64,000 nucleotides of DNA, taken from positions 19,686,641-19,750,640 of the forward strand of contig NC_037089.1 of NCBI RefSeq assembly GCF_002994745.2. Reading direction: 5' to 3'. How positions within the stretch are numbered: position 1 is the first letter of the stretch; each line of letters opens with the position of its first letter. The notes under the pieces are model-generated. The model was not told the DNA's origin, searched no databases, and was given only the letters and a program-made list of their open reading frames with translations. Positions 1 through 11,856 of the stretch are shown here, piece by piece. The stretch comes from Rosa chinensis (taxonomy: Eukaryota > Streptophyta > Magnoliopsida > Rosales > Rosaceae). A program made the position numbers and the translations under genes.

Positions 1-303
1 GAGAAATGAAAAAAAGAAATAAAACAGAGAAAAAATAAATTTTAAAAAAAAGTAAGTGAGGGCATAATAGACATTTTCTAAATTTTTAGAAAATTGTGAC
101 GACAGGGACGAATTGGGAGGAAATTGAGAGTTCAAGGACTTTTTAGGTGAAATTCGAAGGTCAGGGATTGAAACTATGAAACCCTACAAGAATAAACGAT
201 AAAAAAAACTACTACAACGACCCCATTCTTCTTGGCTACCTCTTCTTCTTTTTCTTTCTTACAATATCTTCAGTATCCAAATCCGAACTGAATTACCATG
301 AAC
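1..303. other. AT-rich intergenic sequence, no gene seen
   Basis: A-rich at the start, with no open frame that looks coding. The phrases around 100-175 (ending in a 'tcagggattgaaact' type sentence) resemble decayed repeat sequence, but I cannot assign a family. Confidence 0.5.
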
Positions 304-881
304 TTATAACATGGTTCTCTCAGAAAAGGCCTCTAGCAGACGAAAATCCAATTGTAACCCACTCGGGGAGGGGAGGGCATTTCTTAGGTCTATAAGGATG
401 GAAAGGGAAGAGTTTGGCACATAACTATTTTCAGGGTTCGGGCCTCCATCGTAGGTCCAAAACACACTGATGTTGTTGGAGGTAGCATTATAAGTAATAC
501 GTGCGCGGCCATCTTTCCCACTGTGGAGGATAGGATCCCAACCGGCATAAATAATGAGAAGATGGTCTGGTTGTTTATCCCAATGTGCGGGCTTGATGGA
601 TCCCATGGATTAGAGAGAAAATGTCGAACTCAACCGTTACAAGTTAGTTTTGGGAGGCAAAACGAGTGGTGGAGTTATACAATTCTAGACCAGTACCAGC
701 AGAGTCAGGTGGGATCAAAAAGTGAACCGGAGAAAGGAAGAAGACAAATCCATCAGCAAACTGGCCTAGGGTTCTATTAACAATGTCCACAATGAAAGAG
801 AAGTTAGTAGTGAAGTCTGCAGCCAGTGAACCTTGCCACAAGTGGAAAGGCTCGGCATAGGAAGCCCAGCCGACTTCTTTG
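304..881 (-). pseudogene. L-type (legume) lectin domain fragment, receptor-kinase type
   Basis: Two minus-strand pieces in different frames belong to one legume-lectin fold. The first (about 881-644) carries VGWASYAEPFHLW, then FTTNFSFIVD, ADGFVFFLSP and a stretch ending near FASQN. The second (606-304) carries ARITYNATSNNISVFWTY and SILIDLRNALP, the late strands of the same domain. This arrangement is typical of the extracellular domain of L-type lectin receptor kinases. The frame changes between about 644 and 606. The calcium/sugar-binding segment between the pieces (FDT..N type) is missing, and no signal peptide, transmembrane segment or kinase domain is present. I call it a truncated, frameshifted relic. 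A sequencing error could explain the frameshift but not the missing parts. Confidence 0.8.
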
Positions 882-1141
882 AAGTTTTTTCTTTATCAGC
901 TTCTTCCTATTAAAAGCAAATGCCCGAAGACTTTGAGATGGAAGTAACTCATCAGGGAGTAGGGATGTTCATATTAGTTGTATAATTACCAAAAGGAAAA
1001 GTGATAAAAGAAAAGAGCACACCTGGTGAAATATATCAGAAGAAAGAATGGGAAAGAGACTATATGATAAACAAAAATGAAAATGTGTATCAAAAACAAA
1101 ATAAAGAACAAAATTGCAGGTCAAACTTACATTTTCTTATA

Positions 1142-1908
1142 CAGGGCCGGTCCTGAGATTCTAACAGCCTGAGGTAAAGAATTAAAATGTGGCTTCCTAT
1201 ATATACATATAAATTATTTTTTTTCACCAAATAATAGTACAAAATTATGTATTTTGAATAAAAGTAAATATGAAATTAATAACAAAACAAAAGTATATGG
1301 ATATCCACTCCCTACATAAATTTCTGAATTACAAAACTAGTTAAATATAATTTTTTTTTCTGTAAGCATCACTGAAACCTTGCTCGTCTCACATTTTTAG
1401 CTGCAAAAATACATATAGTCTTGTCATACCCATATTTTTTTCAATAGACAAAAAAAAAAAAATAGTTGGCTCGGCTATGAGGTCCAAGAAAAATTACAAG
1501 TAAATGAAAAAAGAAAAAAAAACTGAAAGTGTAAAAGAGTTGGCTGGGCCACGGGGTCCAAGAAAAATTAACATAAGTAAATGAAAAAAGAAAAAAAAAC
1601 TGAAAGTGTAAACGAGTTGGCTGGGCCACGAGGTCCAAGAAAAATTAACACAAGCTGAAAGTGCGAAATCTGGGCCTCTAAAGTCACTTAGGTGATTGAA
1701 AAAAAAAAAAAAAGCAAATGAACCATTCTTGTGATTCGAGCCATGGTCGGGAAAACACAAAATAACTACATTTCCACTGGAGCAACGCGCCCTTTCGACA
1801 TTATGAAGGAAACAATATATCTAAATACTATTTGTAACGTACATATAGAAACTCCCCGGGCCCCCGGGAGCAGGTGGCCTCAGGCACCAGCCCTCAGAGC
1901 CGGCCCTG
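1142..1908. mobile_element. Non-autonomous hAT transposon with perfect 8-bp TSD
   Basis: The element begins CAGGGCCGGTCCTGAG and its right end reads, in reverse complement, CAGGGCCGGCTCTGAG. It is flanked on both sides by the identical 8-mer TTCTTATA (1134-1141 and 1909-1916). A terminal CAGGG inverted repeat with an 8-bp target duplication is the hAT signature. The 767-bp interior has no transposase, so it would need one supplied in trans. It includes a 74-77 bp tandem repeat and poly-A runs. Confidence 0.9.
1465..1670. repeat. 74-77 bp tandem repeat inside the hAT element
   Basis: The phrase GTTGGCTSGGC..GAGGTCCAAGAAAAATTA recurs at 1465, 1539 and 1616, each time followed by an A-rich AAATGAAAAAAGAAAA stretch and CTGAAAGTG. 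That gives about 2.6 copies. Open frames across it are rich in Phe because of the A/T runs and are not genes. Confidence 0.85.
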
Positions 1909-1916
1909 TTCTTATA

Positions 1917-2539
1917 TAACTAACAGTGTGACACCAATAAACCATCAACATCAGTTCGTTCGAAACACATTCTTAGGAAGATCAAATTAAAATTCAAACC
2001 TTAATGCATTAAACAATGCACCATAGGCATCCATTGTTCATTGGCACAGCACACATACATAGTTGTCACCTGAACCACTACAACTTTCAAAATACCTTGG
2101 TGATATTAAAAATGAACCCATACCACGTATTGATCCGGCCACCATCTATAATATTTAGACAATTATCGTTTGTTGATGATATGCCATTATGCTAATACTA
2201 AAGATCTCACTTGAGCACCTCAAACTTCATGATGTGCGGAGTAAAATCGATACATAGTACACAGTAGTGGCAATTGCTGATCCTGGGCAACAAGATTGAC
2301 AAGCTGGGAGCTCTGAGTACGTACGTAAACAAGCTTCGATTGTTGAAAATTAAATATCAGACACACTTGTTCTGGACTTGAAAATGGTATTGTGATGTGT
2401 AGGAGACTCGAGCCAACTGCTGATATATAGACAAGTTCGTTGCTTACGATCTTGTGAAACACTGACTCTGTTGTTGATTGGAAAACAAGCAGGCACATCT
2501 AATAAGCTCACATTATAGAAGCTGATTGATGCAATCACA
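1917..2539. other. Intergenic, no gene seen
   Basis: Short frames on both strands lack family motifs and show no splice context. I see only unassigned AT-rich sequence. Confidence 0.5.
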
Positions 2540-2645
2540 TCGTTCATCTAGTGGTCTTTATAAGTAACAGGTCATAAGTTCGACTCACAGTATACTAATT
2601 GTTGTATATGAGTTATTTATTTAATAAAATGGAAAAAAAAAATCC
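2540..2645 (+). mobile_element. Possible tRNA-derived SINE remnant
   Basis: A box-A-like TCTAGTGGTCTTTATAAG (near 2549) is followed by a box-B-like GGTCATAAGTTCGACTC (near 2570). About 100 bp in all ends in a run of ten A (2633-2642). Polymerase III boxes, short length and an A tail are what a tRNA-headed SINE shows. I could not find a clean target-site duplication, so this is tentative. Confidence 0.5.
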
Positions 2646-2974
2646 ATTTCAAAAACTTGTATTTGATAAGATTCAAAATGAAGTTTAGGGGTGAAATAAA
2701 AATGAAAAGCATAGAAGTGAAGCATAACAATGATAACCTTAGGCGGCCAAACAAGATTCCTTGTTTGTTGTAAGTTTCACTCGCTTTAAACAGTTAGATT
2801 CAACTATTCAACGATGATTGACCAAGAAGAATTCTATGGTGCGTTATATCAATGTATCGAACAATCGATACATCAAATGTAGGCTAAATCTTTATAATAA
2901 AATATTAACTTCGTATAGTATTTGTAGATTAGTTCAAGATCAAGTTAAGTACTAAACTAACTCAATAATCAATA

Positions 2975-3140
2975 CTAGCCTCTTGACATTTTGATTTTGG
3001 ACATTTGTGAAAAATAGACAAAAAAGAAAAGAAATTGATAGTCGATAGTTATTTTTAATTTTATGGCTAATATCAATTTTACCCTCTCTTGATAAAATAC
3101 CGTTCTTCTGCATATTAATTAACTATGGTCATAGCAGGAA
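2975..3140 (-). mobile_element. Helitron 3' end fragment (truncated)
   Basis: Starting at CTAGCCTCTTGACA and reading rightwards, this is the reverse complement of the last ~150 bp of the Helitron at 30760-31348. Shared parts are the CTAG end, the 'GGCTAATATCAATTTTACCCTC' type phrase and the AT-rich middle. A base that reads as T on the element's strand (2974) follows CTAG, as expected. No matching 5' TC end was found, so it is a truncated copy. Confidence 0.75.
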
Positions 3141-3471
3141 GTTTAAAAATTTAACCATTCAAAGGAGAAATGGCTTAATTATATAAGATATAAATTAATC
3201 TACACTATATACCTTAATATACCGTAAACAAGAGTAAAACCACCAACGGTGCCAAATTCAAATCCAGCCAACATTTCATTGGCTAAAACATCAATATGTC
3301 ACAGGCCTCTTATTATGGTTTTGAAACACCACACCTGAACCCACACCAACCGTTCACTTTCGTTGCCGCGCCAGATAAGAGGGGGAAAAAAAACCAGTTT
3401 TCTCCAGCACTTAAACCCCAACAAAATCCTACCTCAAACTTTAACACTCTAAAAGCTCACAACTTTCATCC
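3141..3471. promoter_or_regulatory. Upstream region of the DG1-like gene
   Basis: AT-rich to about 3240, then more GC-balanced sequence leading into the first exon at 3472. It presumably holds the promoter and 5' UTR. I did not identify a convincing TATA box. Open frames starting at 3296 overlap the first exon out of frame and are not genes. Confidence 0.4.
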
Positions 3472-6400
3472 ATGGAAGCTCTGCAAGGAGCCCTCCCTCA
3501 AATCCCAAACCCCCAATTCGAACCCAACACTGATAAAATCAAACGCAACCTCACCAACAAAGGCGTACACCCAACTCCCAAAATCGTCCACACTCTCCGC
3601 AAGAAACAAATCCAGAAACACAACCGCCTCAACGAACAAGACCCACCTCTCTCCCAGTCCCAAAGCCAAGCGCTTTCCGAAGAAACCCATTTCCAAACCC
3701 TGAAAGCCGAGTACAGAAGCTTCACCAGAGCCGTGAAATCAAAGAATGGTGGCGGTGAATTGACGGTTGGGATGCCTTGGGAGAGAGTGGAGAGAATTGG
3801 GTTCCGGGAGCTGGCGAGTAGTAGCGGTGAGTATGGTGGAGAGAAGCTGAAGAAGGAGGAGTTGAATGCATTGAGGGAAATGTTCGAAACCCGAAAAAGG
3901 GAGGAGCTGAAATGGGTGTTGGATGATGATGTGGAGATAAAAGAGGAGTGGTTTGATGGTGAGAATAGGGTGTGGGACCCGACAAAGCGGCGGCGCGGCG
4001 AGGGGGAGGTGATCCAGTTTCTTGTTGAGAGGTTTGTGTTGGGGTTTTGGTAGGGTTTTAGAAGAATGTGGTATATGGGGTTTAGTTGATTTTAGGGGTT
4101 AATGTTTGTTTTTGTGTTGCAGGCTTAGTGGTACTGAGTTTACAATGAGGGACTGGAAGCTTTCGAGGATGATGAAGCAGTCAGGTTTGGAGTTCACTGA
4201 GGGTCAGGTTTTGAAGATTTTGAATGGGCTTGGTGCTAAGAAATGTTGGAAGCAGGCATTGTCTGTGGTGGAATGGGTTTATAAGGACAGGGGTAATAAA
4301 CACTGCAAAAGCAGGTAACTTTCATCAGTGAAAATCTCGAGTATGTTTCAATTATGTGCATCTATGAGCTAGGCAAATTTGGTCGAAATGGAATGCTGAT
4401 GGGTCTTGTCAGTTTAAAAATCTAATAACAAAGAAGAAGCTAGATTGTCATACTGAAGAATGAATCATTTCAGGAGTATTGGATAGATTTTGTGACCAGT
4501 TTCCCAACTCATCCTTTCTGGCATTGCTTTGATGGAAAAGCAAGGATTTTTTTGGTCAGGAGTCGTACCTAGTAATAAAGTCCTAATGAATAAAGTCTGG
4601 CAGTGGCATTGAACCTGTCAATCCACCTATTCAGGGGAACAGTCACCTTCCATGAATTCTAGATTCAGACACAACCTGTAGTGGACTATTCATGTTTTGG
4701 TAGAACTGTGAAATCATGTATTGAAAACGATGAGATGTCATTCTGTAATTCTTCCGGTATAGAAAGCAGATTTTTTTTTTCTTTGCCGCCTAATGTGCTA
4801 ATTGGTATGTGAGGAGTCAGTTCTGTTTCTGTTTCCAGTGAGCTGTGTTTAAACTTCTCTTCTTAATCGTGTTGGAAAATTATGCATCTTCTAGGTTTGT
4901 ATACACGAAACTTTTGGCAATTCTTGGGAAGGCACGAAGGCCCCAGGAAGCTCTTGACATTTTCAACATGATGCGGGTGATGTCTTGTTCTTTTGTAATT
5001 TTATTCTTCCTCTTTCTTTGATATTTTGACTTCCTTTCTGGATAGATTCTTACATTTTAAGTCATGCAGGGAGATTGTCATATGTATCCAGATATTGCTG
5101 CCTATCATTGCATTGCTGTTACACTCGGTCAAACGGGTCGTCTGAAGGAATTGCTGAAAGTTATTGAATGCATGAGGCAGAAACCTGTCAAAATAGCTAG
5201 AAATATGTTTCGTAACTGGGACCCCATCCTTGAACCCAATGTAGTTGTATATAATGCTGTAAGAGAGCATTTCTGTGCATTTCACTTGTCATTCCTTACT
5301 ACTTTATTCTGCATCTTCATGTAATCTCATCTCTGTTTTGACATTATTTGTCAGATACTGAACGCTTGTGTTCAATCCCGTCAGTGGAAGAGTGTATATT
5401 GGGTGTTCAACCAGTTGAGAAAGAGTGGTCTGAAACCTAATGGAGCAACGTATGGGCTTGCTATGGAGGTAGTAACTGGATTATGAGACATCTTAGTAAA
5501 TAAAGTTTAAGCAGAGATCTTTGTTACTACGACCAAAGTAAATATAGAAATGTAATTCAACTTAGAGGCTGGAAACATAAATTTACATTTTAAACATGAG
5601 AAATGCTATTTGTTCTGAAATTACAATTGTATTTGACCCTTATAGGATCTGCTTGTTATTGTCAGGTAATGCTGCAGTCTGGAAAGTATGACCTCGTGCA
5701 TGAATTATTTAGAAAAATGAAAAAAAGCGGAGAAGCTCCAAAAGCTCTTACCTATAAAGGTATTTCGTTTGTGTTGCATGTGAAATTGAGATGGATATAT
5801 TGTTTTTGTCCCTAATACGTATTGTTATATCGCAGTTATTGTTAGAGCTTTATGGTGTGAAGGAAAAGTGAATGAAGCTGTGGAAGCAGTCAGGGACATG
5901 GAACGAAGAGGAGTGGTTGGGACAAGTGGTGTATATTACGAGTTAGCTTGCTGCCTTTGCAAGAGTGGGAGGTGGCAGGATGCTCTGTTACAGGTAATTT
6001 TCTGTAGAGTTCGGAGACACAGTGACCGGCTTTAGTTGTTTATATATGGAGTATTTAAAGTTTTAAACCAAGATAGTATTTATGGATAAGATTACTCATC
6101 TGATTCGATATGCAAAGAGTTTGGTTGCACTTCCATACATCACTTAAACAATTTTCATTTAGGATGCAGTTTGATCATTTTTGTAACCTGAAGGTTAATT
6201 AAAAAGTATGAATCTATGGTTATGTAAGACACTTGTTTCTCATGATAGACCTGGATAATGATGGATATAGCATCTGATATTGTAAACAATTTAGGCTTAC
6301 AGATTTCCATTCAGGTCAAATGGTTTTTTTCCTGTTTAAGTCATGACGTGTCCAGGTTCTTTTTACAGTAAACCTTGAAATTTGAATTTTCTTAAAACTA

Positions 6401-8032
6401 TACCTGCAGGTTGAGAAGATGAAACATGTATCTAATACTAAACCTTTGGAGGTCACCTTCACAGGCATGATAAGGTCTTCCATGGAGGGTGGACATATTG
6501 ATGACTGTATATCCATATTTGAACACATGAAGAACCATTGCACCCCTAACATAGGGACAATAAATACAATGTTGAAAGTATTTGGACGCACCGATATGTT
6601 TTCCAAAGCTAAAGAATTGTTTGAAGAAACTAAGGCTGCTGAATCTGATTCTGACCCTTCACTGGAAGGTGGTGGTAGTTCTCTTGTGCCCGATGAGTAC
6701 ACATATACCTCAATGCTCAAGGCATCTGCCAGTGCTCTGCAATGGGAGTACTTTGAATATGTGTACAAGGAGATGGCTCTCTCGGGATATAAAATGGATC
6801 AAAGTAAAAATGCATCAATACTCGTAGAAGCATCCAGAGCCGGGAAGGTAAAAGTTAATAGATGAAAGAACAATTTTTTCTTTTTTTCTTTTCTTGCATT
6901 GATTGGACCCTATATTAGTGTACTAGGACTGTTTTCTTTCTTTAAATTCAGAAAAAATAAAAATACCCCTTTAAATCTTTTGGCTTATATCTAGTGATAG
7001 TTCATCATTCCATCTTTCCACTGGACATGACTTCATTTGTTATCTCTTCCGTTTGTTCTGCGTCTGGATCTATCTACTGCGTGTTTGTACTATTATGTCT
7101 GAAAGTCTAGTTCTGTTTTTCTTTCCCCCCTTTCATGTGTCGTCATTTATTGAGCCCTTTAGTATTACTTCTTTTTTTTTTCTTTTTTTTTCACTTGCTG
7201 GATGATTCAGTCATGGGAACTTATGGAGCTTATTTTGTTGATGTAGGGGTATCTACTAGAGCATGCATTTGACACCACACTGGAAGCCGGTGAAATTCCC
7301 CATCAATTGTTCTTTATTGAAATGGTATATCAAGCTACAGCTCGACATGATTACAAGAGAGCGGCAACTCTGGTTAATACAATGGCTTATGCCCCATTTC
7401 AAGTCAGCGAAAGGCAGTGGACAGATGTTTTTGAGAAAAATGAAGACGGGATCAGTCAGGATGGTTTAACGAAACTGCTGGATGCTCTACAGCACTGTGA
7501 TGTAACATCGGAAGCCACGCTTTTAAACTTAAAAAGATCTGTGCAAAGTCTCTGCCGGTCGTATACATCGAGAGACTTCTCAAATTCTATGTCGGAATCA
7601 TCTTTGGATGATAATGATGAGGGATTTGATGATAATGAAGGGCTCATCATGCCAAATCATTCTTTAGAATATATTGACGGTAAGCCCAAGCCTGGCACTG
7701 CTCCTCCTGATGACAGTAGTGATGCTCCTTTCAGTGAATTTCCTCATCGAAATAGTACCCAAAGAGGTGTTGCCGCTGATATAGAGACACCTTGCAGGCC
7801 TTTGGATTATATTTCTGATGAAGATGGACTAGACTCGACAGAAATCGATGAGGAAATCGAAGCACTGATAAGTAAGGATGATTCTCACGAATCTCATTCG
7901 CCCTCGCCAAAGGAAATAATGAAAGATTGGAAGGAAAGAAGGAAAAAGCATGGGATACTCATGCCCTTTCAACTCGGCCAAAAGCAAGTCAAAGTTGCTT
8001 CTTCAGCCAGATCACTTCAGGAGAGGGAATAG
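3472..8032 (+). CDS. DG1: Chloroplast pentatricopeptide-repeat protein, DG1/EMB1408-like
   Basis: I reconstruct nine exons: 3472-4031, 4123-4314, 4895-4976, 5070-5258, 5355-5468, 5666-5759, 5836-5993, 6410-6847 and 7247-8032. All junctions are GT-AG and together they give 870 codons plus TAG. Residues 1-190 are a Ser/Pro/Gln-rich N terminus followed by a conserved charged region (MPWERVERIGFRELAS). PPR-type helical pairs begin near residue 250 (FVYTKLLAILGKARRPQEALDIF; AYHCIAVTLGQTGRLKELLKV; YTSMLKASASALQWEYFEYV). The C-terminal ~140 residues are acidic (DDNDEGFDDNEG; DEDGLDSTEIDEEIEAL). The layout matches Arabidopsis DELAYED GREENING 1, a plastid protein needed for early chloroplast gene expression. 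The neighbouring TRB2 and FRO1 genes support the assignment. ATG 3472 is the first in-frame start before the conserved part. Confidence 0.9.
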
Positions 8033-8836
8033 TTCACCATCTATTCAGCATGGTTCTGTCAATGTATATAAGAAAAGTATTTAACAATATGTATCAGCTC
8101 CCAATATATGAAATAAAAAAATGCAAATTATTATGAGGAAATCACGTATTCTTTCATCTGAGAACTTTTCTTGTGCAGTATTACCATACAAAAGTCAGCA
8201 GAGAAAATTTTCCCCCAAAAGAACCTCAGCTTATTTTATAACCAACGGACTAGTCTGCAAGGAAAAAATTGACCCAAAATTATTGCATTGAAATAACTCT
8301 CTGCATTGCACTGATGTTTGTTTTTATTTCCATTTTTTGGAGGCAAAAACATGACTATCACTCAAAATTTAACCTAATTTACTAGACATATTCACCAAAA
8401 AACAGAAAACCATCTCTTAGTTCCACTAGTTTTACTGATACACTCCATTGTTATATCCGAAACTCAGAACATCTCTAAGCTCCTTACAAAATGATACCTG
8501 GAACTGAAAAGAAAGTAAAAAAAAAAATCACAAAGTTTCCATGCTCCAGATATGGAAGCTCATTCTATTTACATTAGCAGACATAGCTGCACCAGCATAA
8601 GCCATCCCATGCATGGTTGTCACTGAACAACTGAGTTACCCGTGTGCGAGTTTCATATCAAGATCTGTGAACATTTGCAAAGACATAACCATAAGCGGCT
8701 TGAATAAGAGCATCAGATAAGTTTTACTGGAGAAAACTTCAATTAGATGGATCACTGACATAAATCCTTGCATGATCATAAAACACCTCAAGTCCAATAC
8801 ATAATGGAGTATTTTAGCATAAAAAAAAATAACATT
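8033..8836. other. Convergent 3' flank between DG1 and TRB2
   Basis: The two genes end towards each other here, so this holds both 3' UTRs. The sequence is AT-rich and no additional gene is visible. An AATAAA-like signal (GAAATAAAAAAATGC) lies near 8110 on the DG1 side. Confidence 0.6.
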
Positions 8837-11800
8837 TCAACATTCACTGTGATGTGAGTTGTGCAAGAGAACTTTACCAAGTCTTCTACATTTCAATGCT
8901 TTCACTGCTGCCTTTGCAAAAACTTGTGCTGCTTCGGCTTCAGCTTCTGCAGCCTCTGCCTCCCGTGCTGCCTCTTCAGCAGCTGCAATGGCAGCTTCTG
9001 CCTCGGCAACTGCTTGTGCAGCAGCAGCAGCAGCCTCTTGTGCAGTCATGCTCCTGATCATGGTTAGCTCTGCATCAACTTGTGATTTGGTAAGAATGCT
9101 GACCACACTTTTATCTGCTCTCGTAGAATCCTTCTGCTTTCCCTCCGAGAGCAATGTTGAAGAGTTTCTTCTTTTTTCAGAAGTAGCTGAATTTGGTGGA
9201 ATTCTGTATCTATGCTTTACCTGTCAATACAGGAACCAAAATATATAACCAAATCCTGAATCATCATCATCATCATATCATTCTCTTTTCATTAAAAATG
9301 TATCCATAAACTTTCCTCTACTAGAACATAACTAAATTACACATTGCACACATGCAATTTTCTCAATCCTAATTCAATTTGGTATTATAGGGGATCAAAC
9401 CCCTAACCCAGCCTGATTCTGATTGTGAAAGTATTATCAGCTAAATATATCTCCCATACTTGATAGATCTCAGTATGACCACAAAATCTATAACTACAAC
9501 TATAGTACACATGCTTTACAATGCTAAACCTCAAGAGATTAATTACCTTAACTAGTTTTCCATTGGCTGTCATGTGCTTTAACTTTGTGGACAGTAGCTT
9601 GCTAAGGTTTGATGGTGCCCAATATTGATCCTGCAAAATGGAAATTGGCAACGTCAAAATTAACAATAATGCAACATAACAAGTACAAGAGAAGAAATTG
9701 GATCACCACAGTTCTTCACATAATTCGGTAGCCACTCACTGTTTTGAAAAGACTGACATAATATCGAGTGTGACTTAATGAGGGATTCACATATAGCACT
9801 TTAACTGTAAAGGTGTTGAGACTGACAATAACGTGATAAAAGTATAGAAGTTATGAGCTTAGCATGATTCTATTTCTCCTTTATCACCCTTCCATCTTCT
9901 TTTATACTCAATTTCATCCAACAACAGAAACTTGTGCTTCTATGTGAATTTAGTATTTGTTATTTAAGCATCAATTGTTTCTAAAATTTTGTGTAATAAC
10001 CAGTAATTGTAAATAACAAAATTCATAGCATATACCTCTATGTACGTAGTGATTGTGTTTCTGTCAGAGCCCCTTGGCTCCTTCAAATTTGTAATAGCCT
10101 CAAATATGAGATGATCCAACCTACAACCAAGAAGAGGAGTTCCCAATTGAACTAGTCAACAACCATGTCCAGAAAAGATGATAGCGTCACCCAATACTAT
10201 GTTTTTGGTCATTTTTTAATGAATGATGAGATGTAGACTTTAGCAAAATACTTTTGTGGATGGAGGAGGAAAAAACTTGATCATAAATTGCACCATATAC
10301 AAACCACATCAAAAGACCTTACTTAAGTGACTTTCACCAAAGATCATGCTTAAAAGAGACTAAACATCAAATGGGAAGAAATGAAAAGAGAAAGGTAACC
10401 ATCTATCACATAGAACTACTTATAGCGAACAGTACAATGATTATATTCATCATTTTATTACTGCAAGAACACTTTCCACGTCATCTTGTTTAGACACCAG
10501 ATACACTCCCAATAACATTTGGTTGAGATTTTAAGCATGCCTTGCAACTTGTGAGCTAGGGAATGCATTTTAGTGAACTAAGAGATGGGATATCATGTCA
10601 TACAAAGTTACATCTATGAGGGTCCTATTAACATTAGGGTTTTACCCAGATATCTGTGAATTATGCAAAAAGTATCATACAAAACTGCTCCAAATTGAAT
10701 ATGAGGCATCACCCCCAGCACCAAACAACTCTGGACAACAGTATCTGAACCATTTAGCTACAACTAGGGAAGTACCTTCAATTAAAATAACAGATTATTA
10801 TGTCTCTTCTTCTATGGTATCTTCTTAAGTAAAATTCTTAAGATTCATTTCACTGAAATCTCATTGCAGATTTGCAATGTTGGCAACCAAAAACAACCCC
10901 CTGAAAGATCAATATCTGACAGACCCTCACTGAAAGATCCTCACCCAACCTTGGATATATTTTTTTCTAAAACAAGAAAACAAGTGTGGCATAGGAAGCC
11001 TAGAGATAAAGTCCAGTGAACTTCATGCAATATCACCAGATGCTACTACCAGATACAGTATTATATTTAAATATTCTCCCAAAGTCAATAATACACTACT
11101 GCCTGATTACTTCATCCTATCTGAATTCAAGAGTTATCCAATGGTCCAAGTGTCCAACTTTAATTCAAGAACAAGAACTACTAATAATACATAGAACCAG
11201 CATAAATTCCCTTGTACTTGTAAATCATATAGTGACAAAATTTTTATCAATATCCATTTAATCAAAAGTGATCTAACCTCGCAATTGGTGGCTTTGACTC
11301 AGTAGTCTGCACTTTGCCACCTGAGCTGGCAAGAGGCTTAGCATCAGCAGTTTCTTCATTACTTTGAACTGCAGTTGTCACTTGCAAAGGGCTATTGTCA
11401 TTTTTAGTGGTTGGAGTGGTCCTTTTGAGTGCAAGCTTAGCCTTCTGCCTAGATCCCCATATTGCTGTCACGTTTATATTTCTCCATTTGTCCTATCCAA
11501 TGTAACAACTACAAACATGAATATACCAAAACACAAGATGTAAATTGGCAACCAACCTAAGGATGGAACTCTGAAGTGGGGTGCAACAAACAGAGCTACT
11601 ATCCATCCAAATCAAACAATAGATCTTACAAGCTGAAGAGATCACAAAGCCCTCTTTTACTCTAACTTGAAAGTACCCAATATGCTAAACTTCTAAAAAT
11701 GGATACCTTGAGATCAACATTTGAACGCAGATGCAAGATAGCACCAAACTCTTTGTCCGAGAGTATTGTGCGCCATTTGCCTGCCCCATGTTTAAGAACT

Positions 11801-11856
11801 CCAGCTTTAAGGGCTGCTTCTTCTTCTGGTGTCCACTTCTGCTTAGGAGCACCCAT
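8837..11856 (-). CDS. TRB2: Telomere-repeat-binding factor, single-Myb-histone type (TRB2-like)
   Basis: Five coding exons, read from high to low coordinates: 11856-11707, 11492-11278, 10120-10036, 9630-9547 and 9220-8837. They sum to 305 residues, close to the usual ~300. The N-terminal Myb domain (residues 5-56) has [18 protein letters not shown] and the telobox helix SNVDLKDKWRN, created across the first splice junction. A histone H1/H5 globular domain follows (about 119-185; [29 protein letters not shown]). An Ala/Glu-rich coiled coil closes the protein (224-290; [21 protein letters not shown]). Family members bind AAACCCTA repeats at telomeres and promoters and recruit Polycomb factors. 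A frame running in antisense through the Ala-rich exon is a composition artefact. The 5' UTR probably extends to about 12500. Confidence 0.95.

Noticed and set aside
2540..2600. tRNA gene
   Set aside because: Box-A- and box-B-like parts are present, but the stems do not pair into a cloverleaf; a SINE head fits better.
8854..9248. Open plus-strand frames opposite the TRB2 last exon (Leu/Gln- or Ala/Ser-rich)
   Set aside because: They are antisense of the Ala/Glu-rich coiled-coil exon; GCx repeats leave all frames open. No motif or splice context.
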